Positions 26,757-35,371 of a stretch of 61,592 nucleotides of DNA are shown here, one piece after another. The stretch lies in contig CAYYPE010000015.1 in assembly GCA_964473465.1 (NCBI GenBank), forward strand, positions 1 to 61,592, in the 5' to 3' direction. Source of the stretch: CALHRB01 sp964473465 (GTDB taxonomy: Bacteria > Bacteroidota > Ignavibacteria > Kapaibacteriales > UBA2268). A model generated the notes under the pieces. That model searched no databases and was not told where the DNA came from. It worked only from the letters and a program-made list of their open reading frames with translations. Numbering within the stretch: position 1 is the first letter of the stretch; each line of letters opens with the position of its first letter. The position numbers and the translations under genes are program-made.

Positions 26757-28655
26757 TTATTTTATATTAAATTTTGATGGAACAACCACCCATTTGTTTT
26801 TTTGTTCTTTTTCGAACATTTGTCTTCGGGATTCAGGTGCTTGAGGTTTTGGATGACAAGTTACACACATTGCCAGCGATGGCTTTCTTCCAGCAAGGTC
26901 AATATCATGCTGTATTCTTTGTTGGTGGCAATTAATACAAAGATTATGGAGAGCATCTGTATATGATGGTGTCTTATAAGTTTTAATATTTATAACTCTT
27001 GCACCTTCAGGAATTAAATCCTTATGGCATTCAAAACAATTTTCAATAACTTTTTCGGGATTCATTCTGAATTCGGCACCTTTGCTCTTCTCTTTGGTAT
27101 GGCATTTGAAACAATTAAGATTGGCTCCATTGGCAGAAGTATGCCAATTGTGTCTGAAGGCATCTCCATCTAAATACATATCATGATGACATTCAAAGCA
27201 TTGTGAATTTTTATCTCCGGGTTTATTCATGTGATGGCATTCTGAACATTGTATCCTAAGAGTATCGGAATGAAATTTATGTTTAAAGTTCACACCATAG
27301 TAATCTCTATTACCGTCAACAAACAGAATGTCGCCTCCTTTGGCTTTCGAGACTGGTGTTTTTTCATAACCTTCACCATAAATCTTTTCCCCTGATATAA
27401 GACCGAAGCTCAGAGCGAAAGCAATTACAAAAGATAATGTAAATTTTATGCGATTTGCAACTTTAGGAGGTCCAAGATAAACATAATTTGTATCGAATTT
27501 GGGCTCTAAAAGCTTACCTTCCTCATCTTCGAACGGCTTTTTATCCCAAACTTTATAATTTTCAACAAAGTAGAAAAACATAAGCATAGCAAATGCGACT
27601 ACTCCTGCGGAGACAGAGAGTTCCATCCAAGAAGGAAAATAGAAACTACCAATTTCTGTCAGGTTATTCAGATGAGTCAATCCTCCGACATTTAACCTAT
27701 TAAATACAATTCCAATAACTCCTATCAAAGCGGAGAAATAAAGTAAATTAATGTTCTTTCGTAAGGCAGGAATACCTAAAACGATCATTGGAATAAAGGC
27801 AGAAAGAGTCATTTCAATCCAGAAAAGATATGTTCCCCAATTTGCATCAAATAAAAAGACTCCAGCACCACGATATAAAATATCTGCAAATCTGAAGATA
27901 ATATAAATCCCTATCACAACAGAAGCGTATTGGCTCAATTTTTTTAATATATTTTTTTCATATTCCTTGTTGTAGAGAAAGCTCGATGTCATACTTTCAA
28001 CAATAACCATCATCAAACCAAGGCAAATAGCAGATAAAAAGAAAATTATCGGGATTATTGGGCTCCACCATAATGGATGTAATCTATATGGCATTGCCAG
28101 AAACAAGCTGCCCAATGAAGATTGATGAAGCGTTGATAGCATTATACCAAGAATGACCAAAGGAATTCTTACTTTGACAAGATTTGAATGTATTTTGCTT
28201 AATAAATTCATATTAGGAAATCTTTCAAGAACAACTGGCATAAATTCCAGAAAAAGAACTGTCAGATACAGCATAACACACCAGCCAACTTCAAATAAAG
28301 GTGAATGAGGGTTCCAAAAAATTATCATGTGCCAGATGTTCCACGGAAGACCCAAATCAAACAATAGACCAATCACAACAGCCACATACCCTAAAAAAGC
28401 AGTTAGAATTGCAGCTCTTGATATCGAATGAAATTCTTTAACATTAAATATATAGTTAAATGCGGCAATAACAAAACCACCTGCGGCGAGTGCTACTCCT
28501 CCCATTACATCAAAACCAATCCAGAAGCCCCATGGTGTATTATCTGTTAAGTTTGTGGTTGCACCCAGTCCAAATATAAACCTTGTTATTGCAACAGACG
28601 CAGCCACACCAAGAATTATCCATAGAATTAATTTAGTTTTATCAATCTTCTTCAT
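26757..28655 (-). CDS. NrfD/DsrP-type membrane subunit fused to a hexahaem cytochrome c
   Basis: 632 residues from the ATG at 28655, which has AAGGAAAT as ribosome site; an in-frame start at 28703 would add 16 residues inside the upstream gene. The first two thirds is a polytopic quinone-interacting NrfD/DsrP/HmcC-type domain with about ten hydrophobic segments (e.g. FGLGATTNLTDNTPWGFWIG, then SSLGSLFLAMPYRLHPLWW). After the last membrane segment (FVIAFALSFGLISG) comes a soluble domain with six CxxCH motifs from about residue 467: CSECH, CFECH, CFKCH, CFECH, CINCH, CVTCH, with extra His residues as distal ligands. The cytochrome should lie on the periplasmic side. It fills the places of DsrP and DsrJ in one chain. 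Confidence 0.9.
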   Translation of the reverse strand: MKKIDKTKLILWIILGVAASVAITRFIFGLGATTNLTDNTPWGFWIGFDVMGGVALAAGGFVIAAFNYIFNVKEFHSISRAAILTAFLGYVAVVIGLLFDLGLPWNIWHMIIFWNPHSPLFEVGWCVMLYLTVLFLEFMPVVLERFPNMNLLSKIHSNLVKVRIPLVILGIMLSTLHQSSLGSLFLAMPYRLHPLWWSPIIPIIFFLSAICLGLMMVIVESMTSSFLYNKEYEKNILKKLSQYASVVIGIYIIFRFADILYRGAGVFLFDANWGTYLFWIEMTLSAFIPMIVLGIPALRKNINLLYFSALIGVIGIVFNRLNVGGLTHLNNLTEIGSFYFPSWMELSVSAGVVAFAMLMFFYFVENYKVWDKKPFEDEEGKLLEPKFDTNYVYLGPPKVANRIKFTLSFVIAFALSFGLISGEKIYGEGYEKTPVSKAKGGDILFVDGNRDYYGVNFKHKFHSDTLRIQCSECHHMNKPGDKNSQCFECHHDMYLDGDAFRHNWHTSANGANLNCFKCHTKEKSKGAEFRMNPEKVIENCFECHKDLIPEGARVINIKTYKTPSYTDALHNLCINCHQQRIQHDIDLAGRKPSLAMCVTCHPKPQAPESRRQMFEKEQKNKWVVVPSKFNIK

Positions 28656-29451
28656 TTTCAATTTCCTTGTTTTCCTTATTAATTCTTTGCCTTCTGTTAA
28701 CAACCCAATATATGCCAGACATTAAAGCACCCATTCCAATAAAAGCAAAGGGAACAGATCCCATTGCCCATTTCGTTAGCATTGGATAAGGAGATTCAAA
28801 ATCTGGTTCACCAACTAATCTTAGGTCTTTCTCTATTCTGTTGTTATAATACAAGAGGAAATCCAAAGGGCAGTCTTTCGAAGTAATATAGAGGACATTT
28901 GTTCCGCCTACTTCTTTCTCCCCATAAATTAAATCAGAATAAAGATCAGGTTTATCAGTTATCCTTCTTCTGGCTTCTTCTAACAGGTAATCACGTTCTC
29001 CAAAAATAGTTGCACCTGTCGGACAATTTTTTGTGCAGGCAGGTTGGTCAATTTTTCCGCTTTTAATATTATCATAACATAAAATACATTTACGAATATA
29101 AGGGACTGAGCTATCCCAATCATATCTCGGAATACCATAAGGACAAGCCATCATGCAATATCTGCAGCCAAGACATTTGTCGCTGTCATAAACGACGGCA
29201 CCCATATCTGTTTTATGTAAAGCTCCAACAGGGCATGCTGCTGCACAAGCAGGTTCAAGACAATGACGACACTGTTTCCTTACGAAAAAATCCCCTTTAA
29301 GAAGCACAGATGTCCAGTTTCTGGATGAAAGTCCATCATTTTTCTGCCATTCTCTTGGTTTGTCTGGAGCAAGTTTGTTAATCATCTTACAAGCAGTAAC
29401 ACATTGAGTGCACCCTATACATTTGGTAATATCAGTCAGTATGGCTTTCAT
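28642..29451 (-). CDS. Four-cluster ferredoxin-type iron-sulfur subunit (DsrO/HmcB-like)
   Basis: 269 residues. Four Cys groups typical of NrfC/DsrO/HybA proteins: CIGCTQCVTAC, CRHCLEPACAAACPVGAL, CLGCRYCMMACPYGIP and CILCYDNIKSGK..ACTKNCP, enough for four [4Fe-4S] clusters. A single C-terminal membrane segment (SVPFAFIGMGALMSGIYWVV) anchors it. Unlike DsrO and HmcB relatives it starts directly at MKAILTDITKC with no Tat signal. It overlaps the cytochrome b gene by 4 bp and the NrfD-fusion gene by 14 bp, so the whole unit is tightly coupled. Confidence 0.9.
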   Translation of the reverse strand: MKAILTDITKCIGCTQCVTACKMINKLAPDKPREWQKNDGLSSRNWTSVLLKGDFFVRKQCRHCLEPACAAACPVGALHKTDMGAVVYDSDKCLGCRYCMMACPYGIPRYDWDSSVPYIRKCILCYDNIKSGKIDQPACTKNCPTGATIFGERDYLLEEARRRITDKPDLYSDLIYGEKEVGGTNVLYITSKDCPLDFLLYYNNRIEKDLRLVGEPDFESPYPMLTKWAMGSVPFAFIGMGALMSGIYWVVNRRQRINKENKEIENEED

Positions 29452-30155
29452 AATTTCCTCCCTTCTTTCCCGAGAATTTTTTCCACTCTTTCACCAGCCT
29501 CAGGAACAAACTTCCATGTTCGTGCCGTAATCCATTGACTAAGTGGGAGTAAAACACAGTGAGCTATCTTAGTAAATGGTATAAGAATAAATATAATATT
29601 ACCTGCTAATATATGTATAATCATATAAAATTTATAGGTCTCAGGTTCCAATGTCAGATTAGCTGCAATCCAACCTGTGATAAAAGGGATGAGAAGAATC
29701 AGGGGCCAGAGATAGTCCTGTTTTCTGCTGATAAATCTCGATTTTCTGTCGGACACTCTCATTATCAGTAAAATGATCCCTGCGAAAATTGTTAGGAGTG
29801 TTAAATTATCTGCCCATCCTTTAGATAAGGTGATTCCAACCCAGCTGAAGGATATCGAATTACTGAATAATAAGGCGTGATCGAACAGAAATATCGGTGT
29901 TATCAATAAACCTACATGAAACATAATAGAAACAAATGAATAAACCGGCTTTGTTCGAAATGCCCTTATTGGCAGAACATATCCAATTGTTAACTTTTTG
30001 ACATAATTCATAGGTAATTGCTTGTCTTTGGCTTTGGATTTTGCTTCGAATCCGTTTATCAAGGTCAAGATGAAAATCCTAAGTAATCCTAAAATCATTA
30101 TAGCAAAAGAGAACCTGAAAAAGGGACCTTTCAAAAATTCCAGAAAACTATCCAT
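29448..30155 (-). CDS. DsrM/NarI-like membrane cytochrome b subunit
   Basis: 235 residues with five or six hydrophobic segments (e.g. FSFAIMILGLLRIFILTLI, FVSIMFHVGLLITPIFLF, LTLLTIFAGIILLIMRV, MIIHILAGNIIFILIPFTKI). His residues in FHVGLL and IIHILAGN fall within helices and are good haem-b ligand candidates, as in NarI and DsrM. It would oxidise quinol and pass electrons to the adjacent CCG-domain protein. ATG at 30155 is preferred to the TTG at 30161. About 85 bp separate it from the preceding gene, the largest gap in this operon. Confidence 0.85.
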   Translation of the reverse strand: MDSFLEFLKGPFFRFSFAIMILGLLRIFILTLINGFEAKSKAKDKQLPMNYVKKLTIGYVLPIRAFRTKPVYSFVSIMFHVGLLITPIFLFDHALLFSNSISFSWVGITLSKGWADNLTLLTIFAGIILLIMRVSDRKSRFISRKQDYLWPLILLIPFITGWIAANLTLEPETYKFYMIIHILAGNIIFILIPFTKIAHCVLLPLSQWITARTWKFVPEAGERVEKILGKEGRKL

Positions 30156-30239
30156 ATTCAAACTCTAATTTTTATCAAAAATTTTTTTCGTAGGGATGAA
30201 CCCATTTTATGAGTAAATTTCTACTTTATTTTTAATTGA

Positions 30240-31598
30240 TTATTCAATAATAATTGCCTTCAAAATCAAGTCGTGAAGTCCAAGAAGCTCACCATCAACA
30301 TTGTTGTCTTCCATTGTTTCTCTGATTTGTTTCTTGCAATTGGCACATGGTGCAACAATATAATGAGCTCCGGTTTTCCGTATTTGTTCGGCTTTTTTCT
30401 GTCCGGAAACCAGTGTCCTGTATTTTCTGATTTCATCAATAGAAACTGTTCCACCTCCGCCACCACAGCAATAATTTTCTTGTCCAGAAGGAGTCATTTC
30501 AATATAATTTTTACAGAATGATTTTAAAATCTCTCTTGGCTCCTTAACTATCCACCCCTGTCTTGATATATTACAAGGGTCGTGATATGTTACTTTTTCA
30601 GTTATTTTAGTTGGATCAATTTTTATTTTCCCTTCTTGCATAAGCTTGTGAGTTAACTGGAGGATATTGACAAGTTCCGGGGCTTCTCCTTGTTTCCAGA
30701 ATGATTTCAGGAACGTAGCGCTTCTTGTAGCATGTCCGCATTCACCAATCAAAACTTTTTTTGCTTTCAATCTGTAATATTCTTCCTCAATTTTTCCGAG
30801 AACCCTTTCCAAAACCAGATCGCTATAAAACAGTCCATAATTAATTGCATCATAATACTTGGAAGAAATTGTCCAGCTGACACCAGCGGAATTAAGAACG
30901 GCAGCTATTCCCATCAAAGTCTCTGCTTCCATTAAATAATCAGATACAGGAGCAAAGAAAAGATACTCAGCACCTTCGACGTCAATTGGGAATTTGATTT
31001 CCTTCCCGAACATTTCCTGAAGCTCTTCTTCCAAAAACTCAAGAGAGTCCTTCAAAGCGATGAAAGGAATGGCAGAGGTATTGCCGGTCTCTCCGTGTAA
31101 CTGTTCCCTTGTAGAAATAACCAAAGCTCTGGGAGTTAAATTCATCTCAGCTAAAATATATCTCGCGAGGTGTGTCAGCAATCCATGATCAATTCCAGAA
31201 GGACATTCCAGAACGCATTTTCTGCAAGCAGTGCAATTCCAAAAGGAATACTGCATTTTGGATATGTGTTCCTCAGTCAACTCGAACCCACCAAATAACC
31301 TTGCATAGAGTGATCCCTCCAAAGAAAAATACCTGCGGTAAACGCTCAGTAAAAGTTCAGAGCGATAGCATGGTATATCTCTTACGTCATTGGTATTTTC
31401 GAAAACATGACAGGTTGTGGTGCATTTTGCACATTTTGCACTAACCTTGATAAATTGCTCAAGAGCTGGTCTATAATTTGTTTCCTGAAGAATAGCAGCG
31501 AAAATTTTAAGGAATTGGGTAACCCGGTCAGTTTCCTCAGTCTTTTCGATTATGTATTTCATTTCAGGAATTTCTTTATTCTTGATATTTGAATTCAT
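30240..31598 (-). CDS. DsrK/HmcF-like heterodisulfide-reductase-type iron-sulfur protein
   Basis: 452 residues, cytosolic. The N-terminal part holds two [4Fe-4S] motifs (CAKCTTTCHVF..PCYR and CTACRKCVLECP). The C-terminal half carries CCG-domain features: HDPCNISRQGW, NYCCGGGGG and APCANCKK, which in HdrB/HdrD/DsrK ligate the noncubane cluster that acts on disulfides or trisulfides. Only one complete CCG-type module is obvious, as in DsrK. With the cytochrome b gene downstream it reproduces the DsrMK core module found in sulfur- and thiol-linked redox complexes. No dsrAB, sat or apr genes are in the window, so the true substrate is open. Confidence 0.9.
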   Translation of the reverse strand: MNSNIKNKEIPEMKYIIEKTEETDRVTQFLKIFAAILQETNYRPALEQFIKVSAKCAKCTTTCHVFENTNDVRDIPCYRSELLLSVYRRYFSLEGSLYARLFGGFELTEEHISKMQYSFWNCTACRKCVLECPSGIDHGLLTHLARYILAEMNLTPRALVISTREQLHGETGNTSAIPFIALKDSLEFLEEELQEMFGKEIKFPIDVEGAEYLFFAPVSDYLMEAETLMGIAAVLNSAGVSWTISSKYYDAINYGLFYSDLVLERVLGKIEEEYYRLKAKKVLIGECGHATRSATFLKSFWKQGEAPELVNILQLTHKLMQEGKIKIDPTKITEKVTYHDPCNISRQGWIVKEPREILKSFCKNYIEMTPSGQENYCCGGGGGTVSIDEIRKYRTLVSGQKKAEQIRKTGAHYIVAPCANCKKQIRETMEDNNVDGELLGLHDLILKAIIIE

Positions 31599-31615
31599 TT
31601 CAAAACCTGATATAG

Positions 31616-31990
31616 TTAGTTCCCAATAATTTCTTTAATTTTCTCTATAAGTTTTTCCCTGTTGATCGGTTTATCGAAATAAGCCATAGGAGGTTCAACT
31701 TGCTTTCTTGCTTTTATAAATTTTTCAAAATCATTACTCACACCAGTTATTATAATAACAGGGATATTTTGAGTATCACTATCCTCCTGCAAGTCTCTGA
31801 AAGCTCTTACTCCAGATTCATAGGGCATTGTTATGTCAAGAGTAATAAGATCCGGTTTTTCGCTTTTAGCTTTTTCGAAGCATTCCTTACCGTTAAATGC
31901 AGTAACAACTGAATAACCATTATCAATTAATAATGCAGAAAGATAGCTTACTATGTCATTATCATCATCAACTATTAATATCTTTTTCAT
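31616..31990 (-). CDS. Single-domain response regulator of the redox operon
   Basis: 124-residue stand-alone receiver: ILIVDDDNDIV with the acidic pocket, phospho-acceptor Asp in LITLDITMPYESG, conserved Thr in IIIITG and Lys in YFDKPIN. No output domain. It lies 17 bp before the DsrK-like gene and is thus the first gene of the redox operon, an arrangement reminiscent of Rrf1 in the Desulfovibrio hmc operon. It resembles the other response regulator at 34783 in the MP..SG and YxxKP segments. The divergent histidine kinase is the obvious partner. Confidence 0.9.
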   Translation of the reverse strand: MKKILIVDDDNDIVSYLSALLIDNGYSVVTAFNGKECFEKAKSEKPDLITLDITMPYESGVRAFRDLQEDSDTQNIPVIIITGVSNDFEKFIKARKQVEPPMAYFDKPINREKLIEKIKEIIGN

Positions 31991-32368
31991 CCTGTTCCAA
32001 ATAATATCTACATAATAAATAATTTAAAATTTTTGACTAATTTATTACTTTTTGATTCAAGTTCGACATAATTTTGGGTGAAAATTTTTGAATGTTAATT
32101 TTTGTAAAATGATTGTTGTTGCTGTAAGTGTATTGTTATCAGTAACTAACGTCAATTATTAATTATTTTTAATTTTTTATTTCCTATATCTATTATATAT
32201 TATCTTTCATTTAAAGAACTTATATGATTTAAATTAATTTCTATTCATTTTTGGTTCACCTAATATTTTCCTCTCGAACTTTTTATCGATAATCATATTA
32301 TTTTAAGATTAATATTTTTTGATATGTAATTATTATTAAATTTGCAATGGATTTAAATTTGATGATAT
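31991..32368. promoter_or_regulatory. Divergent non-coding region between redox operon and histidine kinase
   Basis: 378 bp of very AT-rich DNA with no ORF. It must hold the promoters of both the leftward redox operon and the rightward kinase. A TAAATTTG at about 32337 resembles the -7 element TAnnTTTG of Bacteroidota promoters, with a TTTG about 20 bp upstream; this is weak evidence in AT-rich sequence. No convincing inverted repeat was seen. Confidence 0.45.
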
Positions 32369-34162
32369 ATGAATTCTGAACTTACTAATTTAATTGGCTC
32401 CCAGATTATTGAACAGCTCCCGTATGAAATAGCAATAATTGATAGAAACCTTGATATAATAAATGCCAACAAAAGTTTTGAAGAATATTTTGGGGATTGG
32501 CGTGGAAAAAAATGCTATCAGGCGTATAAAAAAACTGATAAACAATGCCTTAGCTGCAGGATTAACGAAGTTTTCAGTTTGAACGAGAAAAGAATTTCCA
32601 ACGAAACAGGTTATAACAAAAACGGAAAACTTTGCTATTATGTTGTTAACCAAATCCCATTAAAAAGTGACAATGGTGAAGTCAGATATGTAATGGAAAT
32701 GTCAACCGACGTTACGAAATCTGACCAAATACAAAGAGAGTATTCTGTTCTCTTCGAAAACGTCCCAGCTTATGTAGCAATTATTGACAGGAACTATAAA
32801 ATTATAAAAGCTAATAAAAAATTCAGGGATACTTTTGGAGAAGTTCTCGGGAAACACTGCTATGAAGTCTATAAAAAAAGGCATAAAAGATGCAAACACT
32901 GTCCAGCTTCTAAAACATTTAAGGATAGAAATGAGCATTTCTCGTCTGAAGTAGGAATAACACATGCAGGTGAAGAGACCCAGTATATTGTAAATACTAC
33001 ACCTCTAAGTTACGATGAGAACGGCGTTCAGCTGATTATCGAAATTGCCACTGATATCACAGAGTTGAATGAATTACAAATTAAACTAAGACAAACTTAT
33101 GATTATTACGTTACTCTTATTCAAAATTCTGGTATCGGTGTCATTGCACTTGATGAAAAAAATAATGTTATTATTTTCAATCCTTCGGTTAAAAAACTTT
33201 TTAATTGGATATCCAGAAAGAAGCCGACATATAATCAACTGGAACAGATTTTGCCTCCTATCTTCTTTAATGATAGCAAAGAGGATATTATCATATCAAA
33301 TCCGGTTGAAAGCACAATAACAAGACTTGATGGAACAAAAATTCCTGTTCGCTTTTCGGCAATCAATTTGTTTAGCAAAAATACATATATAGGTAAAGCT
33401 GCTTTTTTAAGAGACCTTTCTGACCTTAAGGAAATGGAGAAACAAATGATTGATGCCGATAGATTAAGCACTGTTGGACAGACAGTCGCTGGTTTGGCTC
33501 ACACAATCAAAAATTTACTAATGGGATTAGAGGGAGGTATGTATATTGTTGACTCCGGGCTTCGCAAAGGAAATGCTAATAGAATTATGGAAGGCTGGGA
33601 AATACTACAAAGGAATTTCTCCAAAACTACAGAGCTTGTAAGAGGATTCCTCAGCTTTGCAAAAGGAAGACTTCCAGAACTAAAGAAAATTAATCCGAAT
33701 ATATTAGTCAAAAATATTTACGATTTATATTATAATACGGCACTAAACCAGAATGTTAAAATAATAACTGAATACGGATATGATGGTGAGGATGTTTATT
33801 TAGATCCCGATGGTATAGAAACCTGCCTAACAAATCTTCTTTCGAATGCAATTGATGCAGCTACAATGCGTGAGGATAAAAATGGAGAAGTAATAATTAG
33901 AACCTATCAAGAAGATGATAATCTGGTTTATGAGGTTAAGGATAATGGTGTGGGAATAGATTCAGAAGTTATTCAGAATATTTTTACAACTTTTTTCACA
34001 ACAAAAGGCAATAAAGGAACAGGCTTAGGTCTTTTAACAACCAATAAAATTGTTAAAGAGCATTATGGCAAAATAGAAGTGAAATCAGACCTCGGCGTTG
34101 GTTCCACTTTTAGAATTGTTTTAAACATAGAAAAATTAAAATCAGTAGGTAGCTCAAAATAA
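32369..34162 (+). CDS. PAS-domain sensor histidine kinase with Cys-containing PAS domains
   Basis: 597 residues without membrane segments, so a cytosolic sensor. Two N-terminal PAS domains (about residues 10-115 and 125-235) each carry the same Cys pattern in their middle: GKKCYQAYKKTDKQCLSC and GKHCYEVYKKRHKRCKHC (C-Y-x8-C-x2-C). A third PAS domain (about 245-360) lacks it. Then the kinase core: H-box VAGLAHTIKNLLMG with the phospho-His, N-box LLSNAIDAA, G1 DNGVGID, F/G2 TTFFTTKGNKGTGLGL. The cysteines could bind a metal/cluster or sense redox state. Divergent from the redox operon and upstream of a second response regulator. Confidence 0.92.
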   Translation: MNSELTNLIGSQIIEQLPYEIAIIDRNLDIINANKSFEEYFGDWRGKKCYQAYKKTDKQCLSCRINEVFSLNEKRISNETGYNKNGKLCYYVVNQIPLKSDNGEVRYVMEMSTDVTKSDQIQREYSVLFENVPAYVAIIDRNYKIIKANKKFRDTFGEVLGKHCYEVYKKRHKRCKHCPASKTFKDRNEHFSSEVGITHAGEETQYIVNTTPLSYDENGVQLIIEIATDITELNELQIKLRQTYDYYVTLIQNSGIGVIALDEKNNVIIFNPSVKKLFNWISRKKPTYNQLEQILPPIFFNDSKEDIIISNPVESTITRLDGTKIPVRFSAINLFSKNTYIGKAAFLRDLSDLKEMEKQMIDADRLSTVGQTVAGLAHTIKNLLMGLEGGMYIVDSGLRKGNANRIMEGWEILQRNFSKTTELVRGFLSFAKGRLPELKKINPNILVKNIYDLYYNTALNQNVKIITEYGYDGEDVYLDPDGIETCLTNLLSNAIDAATMREDKNGEVIIRTYQEDDNLVYEVKDNGVGIDSEVIQNIFTTFFTTKGNKGTGLGLLTTNKIVKEHYGKIEVKSDLGVGSTFRIVLNIEKLKSVGSSK

Positions 34163-34227
34163 TTATTTATTTGTATAATATAAGATTATTAACTAACTTT
34201 GTTAATCACTTACTAATGGGGTTTTTT

Positions 34228-34731
34228 ATGAAAATAATTTCAGCCGTTTCTATCTCTTTTTTGGTCTTCGTTATTATATCATGCAACAATATTGAGAAAA
34301 ATCCATTATCATCTTCTACTTTTGATATTTCTAAAAATATTAGCGAGAAAAGTGATGTTGCGCTTAGTGATGATATGCATGTAGCTCCTTTCAAAATAAT
34401 ACTTAATTCAAGAGGGACAGATTATGTTATAAGAACTATTCACAGTGGTTCAATGCCAAGTGGTTATCGAATTTATTCTTATGATTTATCGCTTTATTTC
34501 AATGATGTTAAAGTTGTTGATGCAAATTCTTTCAGATATTGTTACACAGATTATAATTACATTGCGGAATTTCCAAGAAATTCAATTGTTAACAATAATT
34601 ATGTTAGAAGTTTGGCGGGTAGTACCGTTACTGTTTATATGAAGGGTAGCTATGTTTTAATTAATAATGACAATAGCACAATTAGTAGAGAGGTGGATAG
34701 GACTGGCACGGTTGAGATTGTTCAACCATAA
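34228..34731 (+). CDS. Putative lipoprotein of unknown function
   Basis: 167 residues from the ATG at 34228 (MKIISAVSISFLVFVIISC): a lipoprotein signal peptide with Cys at about residue 19, then a Ser/Asn-rich linker and a beta-rich domain. A GGGG just upstream of 34228 is a fair ribosome site; the longer frame from 34171 would put 19 residues before the signal peptide. I recognise no family. It sits between the histidine kinase and the second response regulator, possibly in one transcript with them. Confidence 0.6.
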   Translation: MKIISAVSISFLVFVIISCNNIEKNPLSSSTFDISKNISEKSDVALSDDMHVAPFKIILNSRGTDYVIRTIHSGSMPSGYRIYSYDLSLYFNDVKVVDANSFRYCYTDYNYIAEFPRNSIVNNNYVRSLAGSTVTVYMKGSYVLINNDNSTISREVDRTGTVEIVQP

Positions 34732-34782
34732 ATAATAAAGAATTGCTTAAAATAATTTTTAACTAATAGAATTTTATTGGGT

Positions 34783-35304
34783 ATGAATATTTATAGCTCA
34801 AAAAAAGTCCTTATTGTTGATGATGAACCGGACGTTAGAACATACTTAAAATCTGCATTGGAGGATTATGGTTTTAATGTTAAAACTGCTTCTGATGGTT
34901 TTGATGCTCTTGAGCAATTAGAAACTTTTACACCTGATATCATTTCACTGGATTTAGTCATGCCTCGACATTCTGGAATTAAATTCTACAGAGACCTAAA
35001 AAAAAGAAAAGAATGGTCAAAGATTCCTGTTCTTATTGTTACTGGTCATGCAAGGGACGATTTAGGCAAGGCAGATTTCGATGCGATGATTATGCAAGGA
35101 CCCGGTGTTTATCTTGAAAAACCTGTCAAACCGAATAATTATGTTGCAACAATCTGTCAAATGCTTGGCATCGAATCTCCGGTTAAAATTCAAGAAGACA
35201 CCGAACTCAACACAGAACAACTAAGAGAAGAATTGCTTAAGAATTTATCAACAGCAGATACAGAAGCATTACAGAAGGCTCTTGATGCTTTGAAAAAGGG
35301 CTAA
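34783..35304 (+). CDS. Response regulator with receiver domain and short C-terminal tail
   Basis: 173 residues. Receiver domain at the N-terminus (VLIVDDEPDVRTYL, phospho-acceptor Asp in IISLDLVMPRHSG, Thr in LIVTGHA, Lys in YLEKPVK). About 45 residues follow with an acidic, helical sequence (EDTELNTEQLREELLKNL) that is not a known DNA-binding domain. Resembles the receiver encoded at the head of the redox operon. The ATG at 34783 is preferred over an in-frame TTG at 34777. Likely phosphorylated by the kinase encoded upstream. Confidence 0.85.
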   Translation: MNIYSSKKVLIVDDEPDVRTYLKSALEDYGFNVKTASDGFDALEQLETFTPDIISLDLVMPRHSGIKFYRDLKKRKEWSKIPVLIVTGHARDDLGKADFDAMIMQGPGVYLEKPVKPNNYVATICQMLGIESPVKIQEDTELNTEQLREELLKNLSTADTEALQKALDALKKG

Positions 35305-35349
35305 AAAAAAGCTTAAAATTTTTAGAAAAAAAGTAAATACAGAAAGAAG

Positions 35350-35371
35350 AAGGAGTAAATTTTTACTCCTT
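35350..35371 (-). terminator. Hairpin at the 3' end of the ECF sigma gene
   Basis: AAGGAGTAAA / TTTACTCCTT, a perfect 10-bp inverted repeat with a 2-bp spacer, overlapping the last codons and stop of the ECF sigma gene. In the minus direction it is followed by CTTCTTCTTT, a pyrimidine-rich but imperfect U-tract. It lies between convergent genes and could stop transcription from both sides. Confidence 0.5.

Noticed and set aside
26757..31598. Dissimilatory sulfate reduction pathway
   Set aside because: Only the membrane-complex-like genes are present. No dsrAB, aprAB, sat or qmo genes are seen, so the complex alone does not prove sulfur respiration.
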